Made by a program: the position numbers and the translations under genes. A stretch of 64,000 nt of DNA from Cryobacterium lactosi (lineage in GTDB: Bacteria > Actinomycetota > Actinomycetes > Actinomycetales > Microbacteriaceae), in NCBI RefSeq assembly GCF_004403945.1, contig NZ_SOHM01000008.1, forward strand, positions 239,762 through 303,761, written 5' to 3'. A model generated the notes under the pieces. It had not been told where the DNA came from. It worked only from the letters and a program-made list of their open reading frames with translations, and searched no databases. Below are positions 20,104-28,345 of this stretch, piece by piece (position 1 is the stretch's first letter; each line of letters starts with the position of its first letter).

Positions 20104-20801
20104 GAATCCTGATCGCCGACGACGACCCGCAGATCCTCCGGGCGCTGCGCATCACCCTGGGCGCCCGCGGCTACGAGATCGTCACCGCCCACGACGGCCC
20201 CGCCGCGCTCGCGGCGATCGTGGAGTACCACCCCGACCTGGTGATGCTCGACCTCGGCATGCCCACCCTCGACGGCCTCGCCGTGATCGACTCTGTGCGT
20301 GCCTGGAACAGCGTGCCGATCCTGGTGGTCAGCGGCCGCAGCGGAGCCTGGGACAAGGTGGAGGCCCTGGACCGAGGCGCCGACGACTACGTCACCAAAC
20401 CGTTCTCGATCGACGAACTGCTGGCGCGCATCCGTGCCCTCACCCGCCGGATGCCCACCAGCGGCGACGAACCGGTGGTCGCCTTCGGCGACATCACCGT
20501 CGACCTGCCGGCCAAGACCATCGTGCGGGCCACACCCGGCGGACCGGAGCACGTGCGACTCACCCCCACCGAGTGGCAGATCCTGGAGCTGCTGCTGCGC
20601 ACGCCGGGCAAGCTGGTGAGCCGGCAGGCGCTGTACGCCGAGGTCTGGGGACAGCACAAGATGACCGACACCGGCTACCTCCGCCTCTACCTGGCCCAGC
20701 TGCGCAAGAAGCTCGAGGCCGACCCGTCCCACCCCCGCTACCTGCTCACCGAGGCGGGAATGGGCTACCGTTTCGCGCCCGATCCGCCACCCGCCGGCTG
20801 A
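20100..20801 (+). CDS. kdpE: KdpE response regulator
   Basis: A 233-residue OmpR-type regulator. The receiver domain begins MRILIADDDPQILRALRITLG, has its phospho-acceptor Asp in DLVMLDLGMP and the conserved Lys in DDYVTKPFSIDELLARI. The C-terminal winged helix includes LTPTEWQILELLLRTPGKLVSR and TGYLRLYLAQLRKKLE. It is the last gene of the kdp operon and, as in other bacteria, should activate kdpFABC. No intrinsic terminator with a T-run is visible in the 134 bases downstream. Confidence 0.96.
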   Translation: MRILIADDDPQILRALRITLGARGYEIVTAHDGPAALAAIVEYHPDLVMLDLGMPTLDGLAVIDSVRAWNSVPILVVSGRSGAWDKVEALDRGADDYVTKPFSIDELLARIRALTRRMPTSGDEPVVAFGDITVDLPAKTIVRATPGGPEHVRLTPTEWQILELLLRTPGKLVSRQALYAEVWGQHKMTDTGYLRLYLAQLRKKLEADPSHPRYLLTEAGMGYRFAPDPPPAG

Positions 20802-20935
20802 CCCGCGCGGACGCGCGATCTGCGAGCCAGGCGCCGCTACGCGGGTGGCGCGCCACCCGCCTACCGGCGCGGCACCCGCATACCGTCGCCGGCCAGTTGC
20901 TCGCCGCGCGGCGGCCGTGCCGCGGCCCGAGCGGC

Positions 20936-21700
20936 TCAGCTCACCGCATCCGCCAGGGGGAGGTCGTACCGGGGGCGGCGCGCCAGGAGCGAGGTCACAT
21001 CGCCCGCGACGTTGCGGGGCGCCCGGCCCCGCTCGAACACGATGGCCGGCGCCGACGCGGGCCGGTCGACCGGGCCGCCGCCCACCACGGCCAGGGCGCA
21101 GGCCAGCGTCGAGGTGATGCTGAGGTGGCTGCCTTCGCGCAGGCCCAGGACCGGCACGTCGTTCTCGTCGAGGAACTCGGTGAGCCGGGCCTCACGGGAC
21201 TCGCTGGGCGCGCCGGCCGGGTCGGTGTCGACGTAGTACGGGTTGATCTGGAACGGCAGCAACCCGAGGGCCTCGAACGACTCGGGCTGCACGATGGGCA
21301 TGTCGTTGGTGGTGCGGATGCTGGGCGCCGTGATGGTCGCTCCGGCGCTCGAGCCGAGGTAGGGCAGGTCGTCCTGCACCCGGGCGCGGATGACCGGCAT
21401 CAGGCCGAGACGCTGCAGCGCGGCCAGCAGCCGGAAGGTGTTGCCGCCGCCGATGAAGAGCGCCTGCGCGGACGCGACCGCGGCGACGGGGTCGGCCGCC
21501 TCGTGCAGGCCGCGCACCGCGATGCCGTGCGGCTCGAGCGTGGCCCGCACCGAGTCCGTGTACGCATCGGGGTCGGCCCCGGCGAAGGGCACGAAGGTGA
21601 CTTCGGTCACCCCGTTCAGAAACGCGAGCACCTCAGGCAAGGCGTGCTCGAGGTAGCCGAGCCCCGGCACGGTGCAGTTGGAGAGGAGGAGCAGTTGCAT
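20936..21700 (-). CDS. pepE: peptidase E (family S51 dipeptidase)
   Basis: A 254-residue Ser peptidase that cleaves Asp-X dipeptides. The ATG at 21700 gives MQLLLLSNCTVPGLGYLEHA, with AGGA upstream; the extra 17 residues of the longer frame look untranslated. IGGGNTFRLLAALQRLGL and YLGSSAGATITAPSI (nucleophile Ser) are the S51 motifs, and QPESFEALGLLPFQINPYYVD matches PepE. The length is slightly above E. coli PepE (229). It is divergent from the mutarotase gene and convergent with kdpE. Confidence 0.93.
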   Translation of the reverse strand: MQLLLLSNCTVPGLGYLEHALPEVLAFLNGVTEVTFVPFAGADPDAYTDSVRATLEPHGIAVRGLHEAADPVAAVASAQALFIGGGNTFRLLAALQRLGLMPVIRARVQDDLPYLGSSAGATITAPSIRTTNDMPIVQPESFEALGLLPFQINPYYVDTDPAGAPSESREARLTEFLDENDVPVLGLREGSHLSITSTLACALAVVGGGPVDRPASAPAIVFERGRAPRNVAGDVTSLLARRPRYDLPLADAVS

Positions 21701-21912
21701 GGGTCCTGCCAATCGGGATGGGAAATCTGGGCGCTCGACGACGGGCCGCAAGACGGCACATCCGTCGATCGAAAAGTGATACTACCGCCAGCCGCGGCCA
21801 GGCGCCCGGATAGTTTCTTGAAGCCGGCAGAGAGATCGTCCCGCACGCGCACCGACCCCGGAGAGCCAAGGTTCCTAGGATGGGAACACGCCAAACGACC
21901 ACGGAGGTCACT

Positions 21913-22803
21913 ATGTCTGCCATCGTCCCGCACCTGCCCGAACTACCGTCCTCCGTCGAATTGGGGATGGGCCCGGGCGGGCTGACCGTGGCTCGGGTGT
22001 TCGGCCCGGCCGGCTCCGCCGAGATCTACCTCCGCGGCGCGCACCTGAGCACCTGGACACCCACCGGCGGCACCCCGGTGATCTGGATGAGCGAGCAGAG
22101 CGAATACGCACCGGGCGTGCCCCTGCGCGGTGGCGTGCCGATCTGCTTCCCTTGGTTCGGCGCGCACCCCACGGATGCCACGGCCCCGTCACACGGATTC
22201 GCCCGCCTGGCCGACTGGCAGCTCGCCGAGGCGCGGGAGGCCGGCGACGACGTGGTGCTGGTGTTCCTGCTCACCGACACCGAGGCCACTCGCGCCTCGG
22301 CCTGGCCGCACCCGTTCGAAGCGCGCTACACGGTCACCGTCGGGGCCACGCTGTCGCTCTCCCTGCGGGTCACCAATCGGGGCAGCACGAAGCTGAGCTT
22401 CGAGGAGGCCCTGCACACCTACCTCGCGGTCGCCGACATCCGCCAGACCGAGGTCGCCGGCCTCGAGGGCGCCCCGTTCACCGACCGCCTCACCGGCCCG
22501 CGCCCCGCCGAAAGCACGCCGGTGCGCTTCGACGCCGAGACCGACCGCATCTACCTGAACAACCCGGCCACCACCACGGTGACGGATGCGTCCACCGGCC
22601 GGGTCATCACCGTCGCCAAGCAGGGCTCGGCCAGCACGGTCGTATGGAACCCGTGGATCGACAAGGCCGCCGCGATGGCTGACTTCGGCGACACCGAGTA
22701 CACCGGCATGGTGTGCGTGGAGACGTGCAACATCCGCGACAACGCGATCACCCTGGCGCCGGGTGAAAGCCACGAGATCAGCGTGAGCTACTCCGCGGCG
22801 TGA
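21913..22803 (+). CDS. D-hexose-6-phosphate mutarotase (YeaD type)
   Basis: A 296-residue aldose-1-epimerase-fold enzyme that interconverts anomers of glucose 6-phosphate. GGAGGT lies 5 bases before the ATG at 21913. RGAHLSTWTPTGGTPVIWMSE, GGVPICFPWFG and SHGFARLADWQ (catalytic His) are typical, as is the late Glu in GMVCVETCNI. It stands alone between pepE (divergent) and the VOC gene (convergent). Confidence 0.93.
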   Translation: MSAIVPHLPELPSSVELGMGPGGLTVARVFGPAGSAEIYLRGAHLSTWTPTGGTPVIWMSEQSEYAPGVPLRGGVPICFPWFGAHPTDATAPSHGFARLADWQLAEAREAGDDVVLVFLLTDTEATRASAWPHPFEARYTVTVGATLSLSLRVTNRGSTKLSFEEALHTYLAVADIRQTEVAGLEGAPFTDRLTGPRPAESTPVRFDAETDRIYLNNPATTTVTDASTGRVITVAKQGSASTVVWNPWIDKAAAMADFGDTEYTGMVCVETCNIRDNAITLAPGESHEISVSYSAA

Positions 22804-22817
22804 CCTGCGCGGCCGGT

Positions 22818-23174
22818 TCAGGCCAGGGAGTACAAGCTCAAGGCATTGCCGTCAGGATCGGTGAAGTCGAAGTAGTCCACGGCTCCGTCGACGTGCTCCA
22901 GCGGGCCCAGGGACACCCCCAGGTCACTGAACCGCCGATACTCGGCCGGAGCATCGTCCACGCCCAGGCGCAGAACCAGCTGCGCACCGGAGCGTGCGGT
23001 CGGCTCCTCGCTGAGTTGCAGCTCGATCGGCCCGAGCACTATCTCCAGCACCCCGGGAGCGGGCTCGACGCTCGGAGCGGTCAGCTCGAACACCCGCCTG
23101 TACCACTTCTCGGCCTCCTGAAGGTCGCTCACGGGCAGTCCGATGGTTGCGCTCGTCACGATCATGGAACCCAT
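22818..23174 (-). CDS. VOC (glyoxalase-like) family protein
   Basis: A 118-residue single-domain vicinal-oxygen-chelate protein beginning MGSMIVTSATIGLPVSDLQE, an N-terminus typical for bleomycin-resistance and glyoxalase-like proteins. YFDFTDPDGNALSLYSLA ends the fold with the usual Asp-Pro-Asp-Gly-Asn turn. Starts at 23174 or 23165 are both possible. It converges with the mutarotase gene and is divergent from the MntR-type gene, with 63 bases between starts. The substrate is unknown. Confidence 0.87.
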   Translation of the reverse strand: MGSMIVTSATIGLPVSDLQEAEKWYRRVFELTAPSVEPAPGVLEIVLGPIELQLSEEPTARSGAQLVLRLGVDDAPAEYRRFSDLGVSLGPLEHVDGAVDYFDFTDPDGNALSLYSLA

Positions 23175-23237
23175 CCCACCGCGCCGGGCGCCACCGCGCA
23201 AGGGGCCGAGCCGCACGAGGGCACCTAAAATCGGAGG

Positions 23238-23933
23238 ATGGCCGCCTCCACCCCCACCACCATGACGGAGGACTACCTCAAGGTCATCTGGAAATCGCAC
23301 GAGTGGTCCGACGAGGGCATCACCACCACCGAGATCGCCGCCACGCTCGGCGTCGCCGCATCCTCGGTGTCGGGCAACCTGAACAAGCTCGCGCGTGACG
23401 GCTACATCCTGCACGAGCCGTACAGCCGCATCCTGCTCAGCGACGCGGGGCGGAGCATCGCCGTGCGGATGGTGCGCCGGCACCGCATCATCGAGACCTA
23501 CCTGGTGGAGCAGTGCGGCTACGGCTGGGACGAGGTGCACGAGGAGGCCGAGGTGCTCGAGCACGCCGTGTCCGACCGGCTGCTGGAGATCTGGGACGAC
23601 GAGCTCGGCAACCCGCTGCAGGACCCGCACGGCGACCCGATCCCCCGCAGGGACGGCACGGTCGCCCGCCCCGACGGACGCCGCCTGCACGAGCTGGCCG
23701 AGCACGAGACCGGCACCGTGCTGCGGGTCTCCGACCACGACCCCGCGCTGTTGCGGTACTTGTACTCGCTCGGCATCACCGTGGGCAGCACCCTCACGGT
23801 GCACGCCCGCCGCGACTACGCCGGGTCGATGGCGGTCGGCCAGGTCGGCGCGCCTGCAACCCCGGATGCCGCCACCGAGTCCGTCGAACTGGCCACGGTG
23901 GCCGCCAACGCGATCTGGGTGACCTCGGCCTGA
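23238..23933 (+). CDS. mntR: DtxR-family regulator with MntR-type metal site
   Basis: A 231-residue DtxR/IdeR/MntR-family repressor: winged helix (residues 8-72), dimerisation domain (73-145), and a C-terminal SH3/FeoA-like domain (155-230) as in IdeR. Metal ligands favour Mn(II). MTEDYLK has Asp12 where iron-sensing DtxR has Met10, and AEVLEH has Glu105 where DtxR has Cys102, as in B. subtilis MntR (Asp8, Glu99); Glu108, His109 and His82 are also kept. It converges with a cation exchanger gene that carries a manganese riboswitch, which supports a Mn role. It is still possible that it responds to iron as well. Confidence 0.8.
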   Translation: MAASTPTTMTEDYLKVIWKSHEWSDEGITTTEIAATLGVAASSVSGNLNKLARDGYILHEPYSRILLSDAGRSIAVRMVRRHRIIETYLVEQCGYGWDEVHEEAEVLEHAVSDRLLEIWDDELGNPLQDPHGDPIPRRDGTVARPDGRRLHELAEHETGTVLRVSDHDPALLRYLYSLGITVGSTLTVHARRDYAGSMAVGQVGAPATPDAATESVELATVAANAIWVTSA

Positions 23934-23952
23934 GCCAGTGCACCCAGCCGGG

Positions 23953-25215
23953 TCAACGAACCAGCTGCGGTTCCCGATCGTCGTCGGCCGGCTCCGGCAG
24001 GCTGCGCCGGAACGGGGCCGCCAGGGCCGGCAGGATGTCGCGCCTGTGCACCCAGAACAGCACCGCGGCGATCCCGAGGTGGACGGCGCTGAGCACGTAG
24101 CGGCCGGACGTGTCGGTGACCACGAACTGCACCGCGAACAGCGCCACCAGGGCCAGCGCCGACCAGCGGTGGAAGCGCAGCGCGATGATGATCGCCACGC
24201 CCATCACGGTCTGGCTGGCGGTGAGCACGAACTCCTCCACCTGCCGCGGGTCCAGGGCCAGGTCCAGGCCGCCGCCGCCGCCGAAGTAGTGCGCGATGGG
24301 CAGCGAGCCCACCAGCAGGGTCCACTGGTTGATCTTCGAGGCGATCAGGGTGCCGATGGCGGCGGTGCCCATGCCGCGCAGGGCGAACAGCACGGCGATG
24401 ATGAATTCGGGAGCTTCGGAGGCCAGCGGCGCCAGCCACTGCACCAGGAAGTAGCTGTCGATGCCCAGTGCGCTACCGGATTCCACCAGGGCCTCGGCGA
24501 ACGGTTCGGCCGACGCCAGGATGATCGCGGCGGACACCACGAACATGCTCACCACGAGGATACGACGCCGTCGCTCTGGCAGTTCGACGATGTGCGCTGC
24601 CATGCCCACGAACTCGTCCTCACCGCTGTCGGGCACCTTGCTCGCCCGCCACAGGTAGGCGATGAAGATCAGGATCAGCACGAGGCCGAACCACATGGCG
24701 ATCGTCTGCATCAGCGGGATCGCGAAGGCCAGCACGGCAACGATCGCGAGCACGCCGATGTCGAGGCGGCTGCTCTTCGGAAGCTGCAACGCACGCGGCA
24801 GGCCTGTGCCGGTCGCCCCGCGGGCGGAGGCGGCCCGACGGGCCACAATGAGCGCGACGACCACCACGAGCGGCCAACCGAAGCCGAGCAACAGCCGGTT
24901 GGACCCGGTCATGTTGGCCGCCGCGAACTGGGCATAAGCCGGGTCGGAGCCGGACCTGAACGCGTAGTACAGGTCGACGGCGTACTCGGGCAGCACCGCG
25001 ATCAGCGCCAGGATGGCGATGGCGAGGGCACCGGAGATATCTTTCTGGGCGGCCTCGGCGGCCCAGGCGAGCATGAACGACGCCGCGACAACGGCGGCGC
25101 CGAAGATGACGAGGTCGAGCACGGGGTGGGGCGCCAGGCCCAGGACACGGAAGACCATGGCCGGCGCGGCAATGGCCAGGCATAGCAGGATGCGGCGAAG
25201 AAGGGGTGCGGGCAC
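23953..25215 (-). CDS. CaCA-superfamily cation exchanger, predicted Mn2+ efflux
   Basis: A 420-residue membrane protein with about eleven helices in two inverted halves. Each half has the alpha-repeat of the Ca2+:cation antiporter superfamily: AILALIAVLPEYAVDLYYAF with ANMTGSNRLLLGFGWP in the first, and LASEAPEFIIAVLFALRGMG with GTLIASKINQWTLLVGSLP in the second; the paired Pro-Glu residues are the cation site. A GTG start at 25215 (VPAPLLRRILL) with GAGAG about 7 bases ahead is chosen; the open frame further upstream runs through the riboswitch. Control by a manganese riboswitch and proximity to an MntR-type gene suggest export of excess Mn2+. Ca2+ cannot be excluded from the sequence. Confidence 0.85.
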   Translation of the reverse strand: MPAPLLRRILLCLAIAAPAMVFRVLGLAPHPVLDLVIFGAAVVAASFMLAWAAEAAQKDISGALAIAILALIAVLPEYAVDLYYAFRSGSDPAYAQFAAANMTGSNRLLLGFGWPLVVVVALIVARRAASARGATGTGLPRALQLPKSSRLDIGVLAIVAVLAFAIPLMQTIAMWFGLVLILIFIAYLWRASKVPDSGEDEFVGMAAHIVELPERRRRILVVSMFVVSAAIILASAEPFAEALVESGSALGIDSYFLVQWLAPLASEAPEFIIAVLFALRGMGTAAIGTLIASKINQWTLLVGSLPIAHYFGGGGGLDLALDPRQVEEFVLTASQTVMGVAIIIALRFHRWSALALVALFAVQFVVTDTSGRYVLSAVHLGIAAVLFWVHRRDILPALAAPFRRSLPEPADDDREPQLVR

Positions 25216-25252
25216 GATGAACTCTCGGTCGGCTGCAACCGGAAGCACGCAC

Positions 25253-25410
25253 AGCGAGACTTTCGGCCACAGGAACTGGCCGAAGGTCTCGTTCGCCCCG
25301 TAAGGAACCGGGGTGGCACGCCGGGCGATCGTCGTGATCGCCAGTATGTCGACGTACCGCTTTGTCCACGCACACGAGGCGCGAACCCAGGAACTACTCC
25401 CCTTCGATGC
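25253..25410 (-). promoter_or_regulatory. yybP-ykoY (manganese) riboswitch
   Basis: The leader of the exchanger gene contains, in order on the minus strand, the conserved GGGGAGTAG box (plus 25394-25402), a GTCGACATACTGG segment (about 25338-25351), and ACGAGACCTTCGGCCA pairing with TGGCCGAAAGTCTCGCT (plus 25253-25292). These are the signature elements of the yybP-ykoY riboswitch, which turns genes on when Mn2+ binds. It ends about 38 bases before the GTG start, so control of translation or of a terminator are both possible. No separate U-tract terminator is obvious. Confidence 0.85.
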
Positions 25411-25575
25411 CCTCAGCCAACCACACCCCTGCAGTAATATTCCACTTTTCGCATATGTTTGGCATGCCGAATTCCAGGGTGCGCCGAGGCTCATCCGCTC
25501 TCTCGGCGACCCGTCATGACCCGGCCGTCGGCAGACCCCGGAATTCGCTGCCCGATCGGGACGTTGTCCCTGGTG

Positions 25576-26670
25576 ATGACTAGTGAACCCGAGACCCAGA
25601 CCGACCTGTCCACCCGAACTGCGCTCGTGGCCGGTGCCAGCGGCATCGCCGGATCGGCGCTGGTTGACCAGCTCTCGGCCGACGGCTGGCAGGTGATCGC
25701 CCTGTCCCGCACCCCGATCGCCGCCCGGCCCGGCGTGGTGCCGGTCAGCGCCGATCTGCGGTCGGTCGACTCGCTGCGAGCCGCCCTGACCGGCCACACG
25801 CCCACGCACGTGTTCTTCACTGCGTGGCTCCGCCAGAACACGGAGGCGGAGAACATCCTGGTCAACTCGGCCATGGTGCGCGACCTGCTCATCGCCCTCG
25901 CCGACGCCCCCGTGCGGCATGTGGCCCTGATGACCGGACTCAAGCAGTACCTCGGCCCGTTCGAGGCCTACGGTCAGGGCGAGGTGCCCGACACCCCGTT
26001 CCACGAAGACGAGCCCCGCCTGTCGGTGGAGAACTTCTACTACGCACAGGAGGACGAGCTCTGGGCCGCGGCCAGGGCGCGCGGTTTCACCTGGTCGGTG
26101 CACCGTGCCCACACCGTGATCGGCTACGCCGTCGGCAACGCCATGAACATGGGCTCGACCCTCGCTGTCTACGCGGCCGTCTGCCGTGAACTCGGCCGGC
26201 CGTTCGTGTTCCCCGGCTCCGAGACCCAGTGGAACGGCGTCACCGACATGACGGATGCCGGCCTGCTGGCCGAGCAGATGGTCTGGGCCGCCACCACCCC
26301 GGCCGCCGCCGACACCGCGTTCAACATCGTCAACGGCGACACCTTCCGGTGGCGCTGGCTGTGGCCGCGCCTGGCCGCGTATTTCGGCGTCGAGCCGGAG
26401 GGCTTCAGCGGTGCCCCGCGCCCCCTCGAGGCCCAGATGGCGGATGCGCAGCCGGTCTGGGACGCCATCGTGGCCAAGCACGGCCTCGTCGAGGGCGACC
26501 TGGCCCGGCTGGCGTCCTGGTGGCACAGCGACGCCGACCTCGGCCGCACCATGGAGGTCTTCGCCGACCTGAGCCGCAGCCGGGCCGCGGGCTTCACCGG
26601 TTACCGCAACACCGAGCAGGCCTTCCTGGACCTGTTTGAGCGGTATCGTGCCGAGCGGCTCATTCCCTAG
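25576..26670 (+). CDS. SDR-family reductase of the PRISE type
   Basis: A 364-residue NAD(P)-dependent enzyme with an N-terminal nucleotide site TALVAGASGIAGSALVDQL and an active-site motif NFYYAQEDELW. The Phe-Tyr-Tyr-x-x-Glu-Asp pattern in place of the usual Tyr-x-x-x-Lys identifies the PRISE group (progesterone 5-beta-reductase / iridoid synthase-like), which reduces enones. RFVFPGSETQWNG-like and HTVIGYAVGNAMNMG segments also match. ATG at 25576 is chosen as closest to the fold; ATG at 25516 would add 20 residues. It is divergent from the exchanger and its natural substrate is unknown. Confidence 0.85.
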   Translation: MTSEPETQTDLSTRTALVAGASGIAGSALVDQLSADGWQVIALSRTPIAARPGVVPVSADLRSVDSLRAALTGHTPTHVFFTAWLRQNTEAENILVNSAMVRDLLIALADAPVRHVALMTGLKQYLGPFEAYGQGEVPDTPFHEDEPRLSVENFYYAQEDELWAAARARGFTWSVHRAHTVIGYAVGNAMNMGSTLAVYAAVCRELGRPFVFPGSETQWNGVTDMTDAGLLAEQMVWAATTPAAADTAFNIVNGDTFRWRWLWPRLAAYFGVEPEGFSGAPRPLEAQMADAQPVWDAIVAKHGLVEGDLARLASWWHSDADLGRTMEVFADLSRSRAAGFTGYRNTEQAFLDLFERYRAERLIP

Positions 26671-26709
26671 GCGGATCCACCGCGACGAACCAGCCGCTAA
26701 CCTCCAGGG

Positions 26710-27075
26710 ATGATCATCTCGGGAATCATCTTCGTGCTCGGCGGAATCCTGGTGGTGGCGGTGAATGAGGCCGCCGCCCGCGGACGCCTGGGCGTCAACT
26801 CGGTGGCGGGCATCCGCACCCGCGCCGTGATGATGTCCGAGGCGGCCTGGACGGCCGGCCATCGGGCGGCCAGGATCCCGATGGGCCTGGCCGGGCTGGT
26901 CATGGTCCTGACCGGTGCCGCCATCCTCCTGCTGCGCCTCGACGGGGACACCATAGGACCCCTCGTGCTCGCCTCAGCCGCCGCCGCGGTGCTCCTCGTC
27001 CTGGTCGGAGCAACCATGGCAACACCGGCCGCGAACCGCGCGCTCGTGCATTCCGAGGAGGACGAGCGGCACTAG
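26710..27075 (+). CDS. SdpI-family membrane protein
   Basis: A 121-residue protein with three helices (about 1-20, 56-76, 82-104). The segment VAGIRTRAVMMSEAAWTAGHRAA is the recognisable SdpI/YhfL motif. SdpI protects B. subtilis from its own SdpC toxin; actinobacterial homologues have no proven role, and no toxin gene lies nearby. The last residues EEDERH are charged. It lies 39 bases after the PRISE gene on the same strand. Confidence 0.8.
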   Translation: MIISGIIFVLGGILVVAVNEAAARGRLGVNSVAGIRTRAVMMSEAAWTAGHRAARIPMGLAGLVMVLTGAAILLLRLDGDTIGPLVLASAAAAVLLVLVGATMATPAANRALVHSEEDERH

Positions 27076-27094
27076 CGGCAGCGCCGCCGGTAAC

Positions 27095-27397
27095 TCAGGA
27101 AGCCAGTCGCTCGGCCGTGACTCTGCCCGCGCCGGCCGGCGCCGCACCGTCTTCTGATCGGCTGATCTCTGCCCACACGGCGTCGAGGGACAGACCGAGC
27201 ACCTCCGCGATCGCCGCGATGGTCGGGAAGGCCGGGGTCGCGATGCGGCCCGATTCGATCTTGCGGAGGGTCTCGGGCGAGACGTCGGCAGCCAGGGCCG
27301 TGTGCAACATCGAGCGCTCGCCCCTGGCGGAGCGGAGGAGGGCGCCGAGGCGTGCACCGCGCTCGAGCTCGGCGGGGGTGAGCGGCAACCTGACCAT
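27095..27397 (-). CDS. XRE-family helix-turn-helix regulator
   Basis: A 100-residue DNA-binding protein, essentially a single HTH domain: LGALLRSARGERSMLHTALAADVSPETLRKIESGRIATPAFPTIAAIAEVLGLSLDAVW. Ala-Asp-Val-Ser-x-x-Thr-Leu-Arg-Lys-Ile-Glu-Ser-Gly is the recognition region. It is divergent from a second methionine aminopeptidase gene with only 63 bases between the starts, and that spacer holds a dyad that could be its binding site. Confidence 0.88.
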   Translation of the reverse strand: MVRLPLTPAELERGARLGALLRSARGERSMLHTALAADVSPETLRKIESGRIATPAFPTIAAIAEVLGLSLDAVWAEISRSEDGAAPAGAGRVTAERLAS

Positions 27398-27409
27398 GAC
27401 CGCAAGTCT

Positions 27410-27431
27410 ACCGGGATGATATGGCCGGTAT
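27410..27431. promoter_or_regulatory. candidate operator dyad between XRE gene and map paralogue
   Basis: TACCGG, 10 bases, CCGGTA: a perfect 6-base inverted repeat in the 63-base divergent spacer. Its right arm overlaps TATAGT (27430-27435), a plausible -10 box for the plus-strand gene, so binding could repress it. Confidence 0.5.
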
Positions 27432-27460
27432 AGTTATTGGTTCCACGAGAAGGGCACCGC

Positions 27461-28240
27461 ATGATCGAGATCTTGAACCCCGCCGAACTGGCCAAAGCGC
27501 GGCGCTCCGGCGCCCTGGTCGCCGACATCCTGCAGAGCCTGAAGAGCCGCAGCACGGTGGGCACCAACCTCCTGGACATCGACCGGTGGGCCCAGGCCAT
27601 GATCACCCTGGCCGGCGCCGAGTCCTGTTACGTCGACTACGCGCCGTCCTTCGGGCGCGGGCCGTTCGGCCACTACATTTGCACCGCCGTGAACGACGCC
27701 GTGCTGCACGGGCTCCCGCACGACTACAAGCTGGCGGACGGCGACCTGCTCACGCTCGACCTCGCCGTCCTACTCGATGGCATCGCGGCGGACTCGGCCA
27801 TCAGCTTCGTCGTGGGTGACTCGAAGCCGGCGGAGAGCCTCGCGCTGATCGACGCGACCGAACGTGCGCTGGCTGCGGGGATCGCCGCAGCCGGACCTGG
27901 AGCCCGAATCGGCGACCTGTCCCATGCCATCGGCTCCGTCCTCAGCGCGGCCGGCTACCCGATCAACGAGGACTTCGGCGGTCACGGCATCGGCTCGACG
28001 ATGCACCAGGACCCACACGTGTCGAACGCCGGCCGGCCCGGCCGGGGCTACCGGTTGCGCCCCGGATTGCTGCTGGCCCTGGAGCCGTGGGTCATGGTCG
28101 GCACCGCCGAACTGATCACCGACGCAGACGGCTGGACCCTCCGCAGCGCGACGGGCAGCCGCACGGCGCACAGCGAGCACACCATCGCGATCACCGACGA
28201 CGGCGCGGAGATCCTCACCCTGCCCACGCCGGGTGAATAG
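27461..28240 (+). CDS. map: type I methionine aminopeptidase (second copy type)
   Basis: A 259-residue M24-family enzyme removing N-terminal Met. The ATG at 27461 follows AGAAGG. The five metal ligands are in place: Asp in LTLDLAVLLDG, Asp in IAADSAISF, His in GGHGIGSTMHQDP, Glu in LALEPWVM, and Glu in TAHSEHTIAI; NDAVLHGLP supplies the conserved substrate-site His. Its location next to an XRE regulator, away from ribosomal genes, suggests a regulated additional copy rather than the essential housekeeping one. Confidence 0.9.
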   Translation: MIEILNPAELAKARRSGALVADILQSLKSRSTVGTNLLDIDRWAQAMITLAGAESCYVDYAPSFGRGPFGHYICTAVNDAVLHGLPHDYKLADGDLLTLDLAVLLDGIAADSAISFVVGDSKPAESLALIDATERALAAGIAAAGPGARIGDLSHAIGSVLSAAGYPINEDFGGHGIGSTMHQDPHVSNAGRPGRGYRLRPGLLLALEPWVMVGTAELITDADGWTLRSATGSRTAHSEHTIAITDDGAEILTLPTPGE

Positions 28241-28345
28241 CCCGCACACGGGTTGATCAGGGGACTCGGGTAGAATTATCGACAGGTGAGCTGGGAAGTC
28301 TGGTCAGCACTCGAATGACCGACCCCCCACACACTCTGGAGTGCC

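Noticed and set aside
23953..26862. A 969-codon minus-strand frame
   Set aside because: Only its last 420 codons are the CaCA exchanger; the rest runs through the riboswitch and opposite the PRISE gene.
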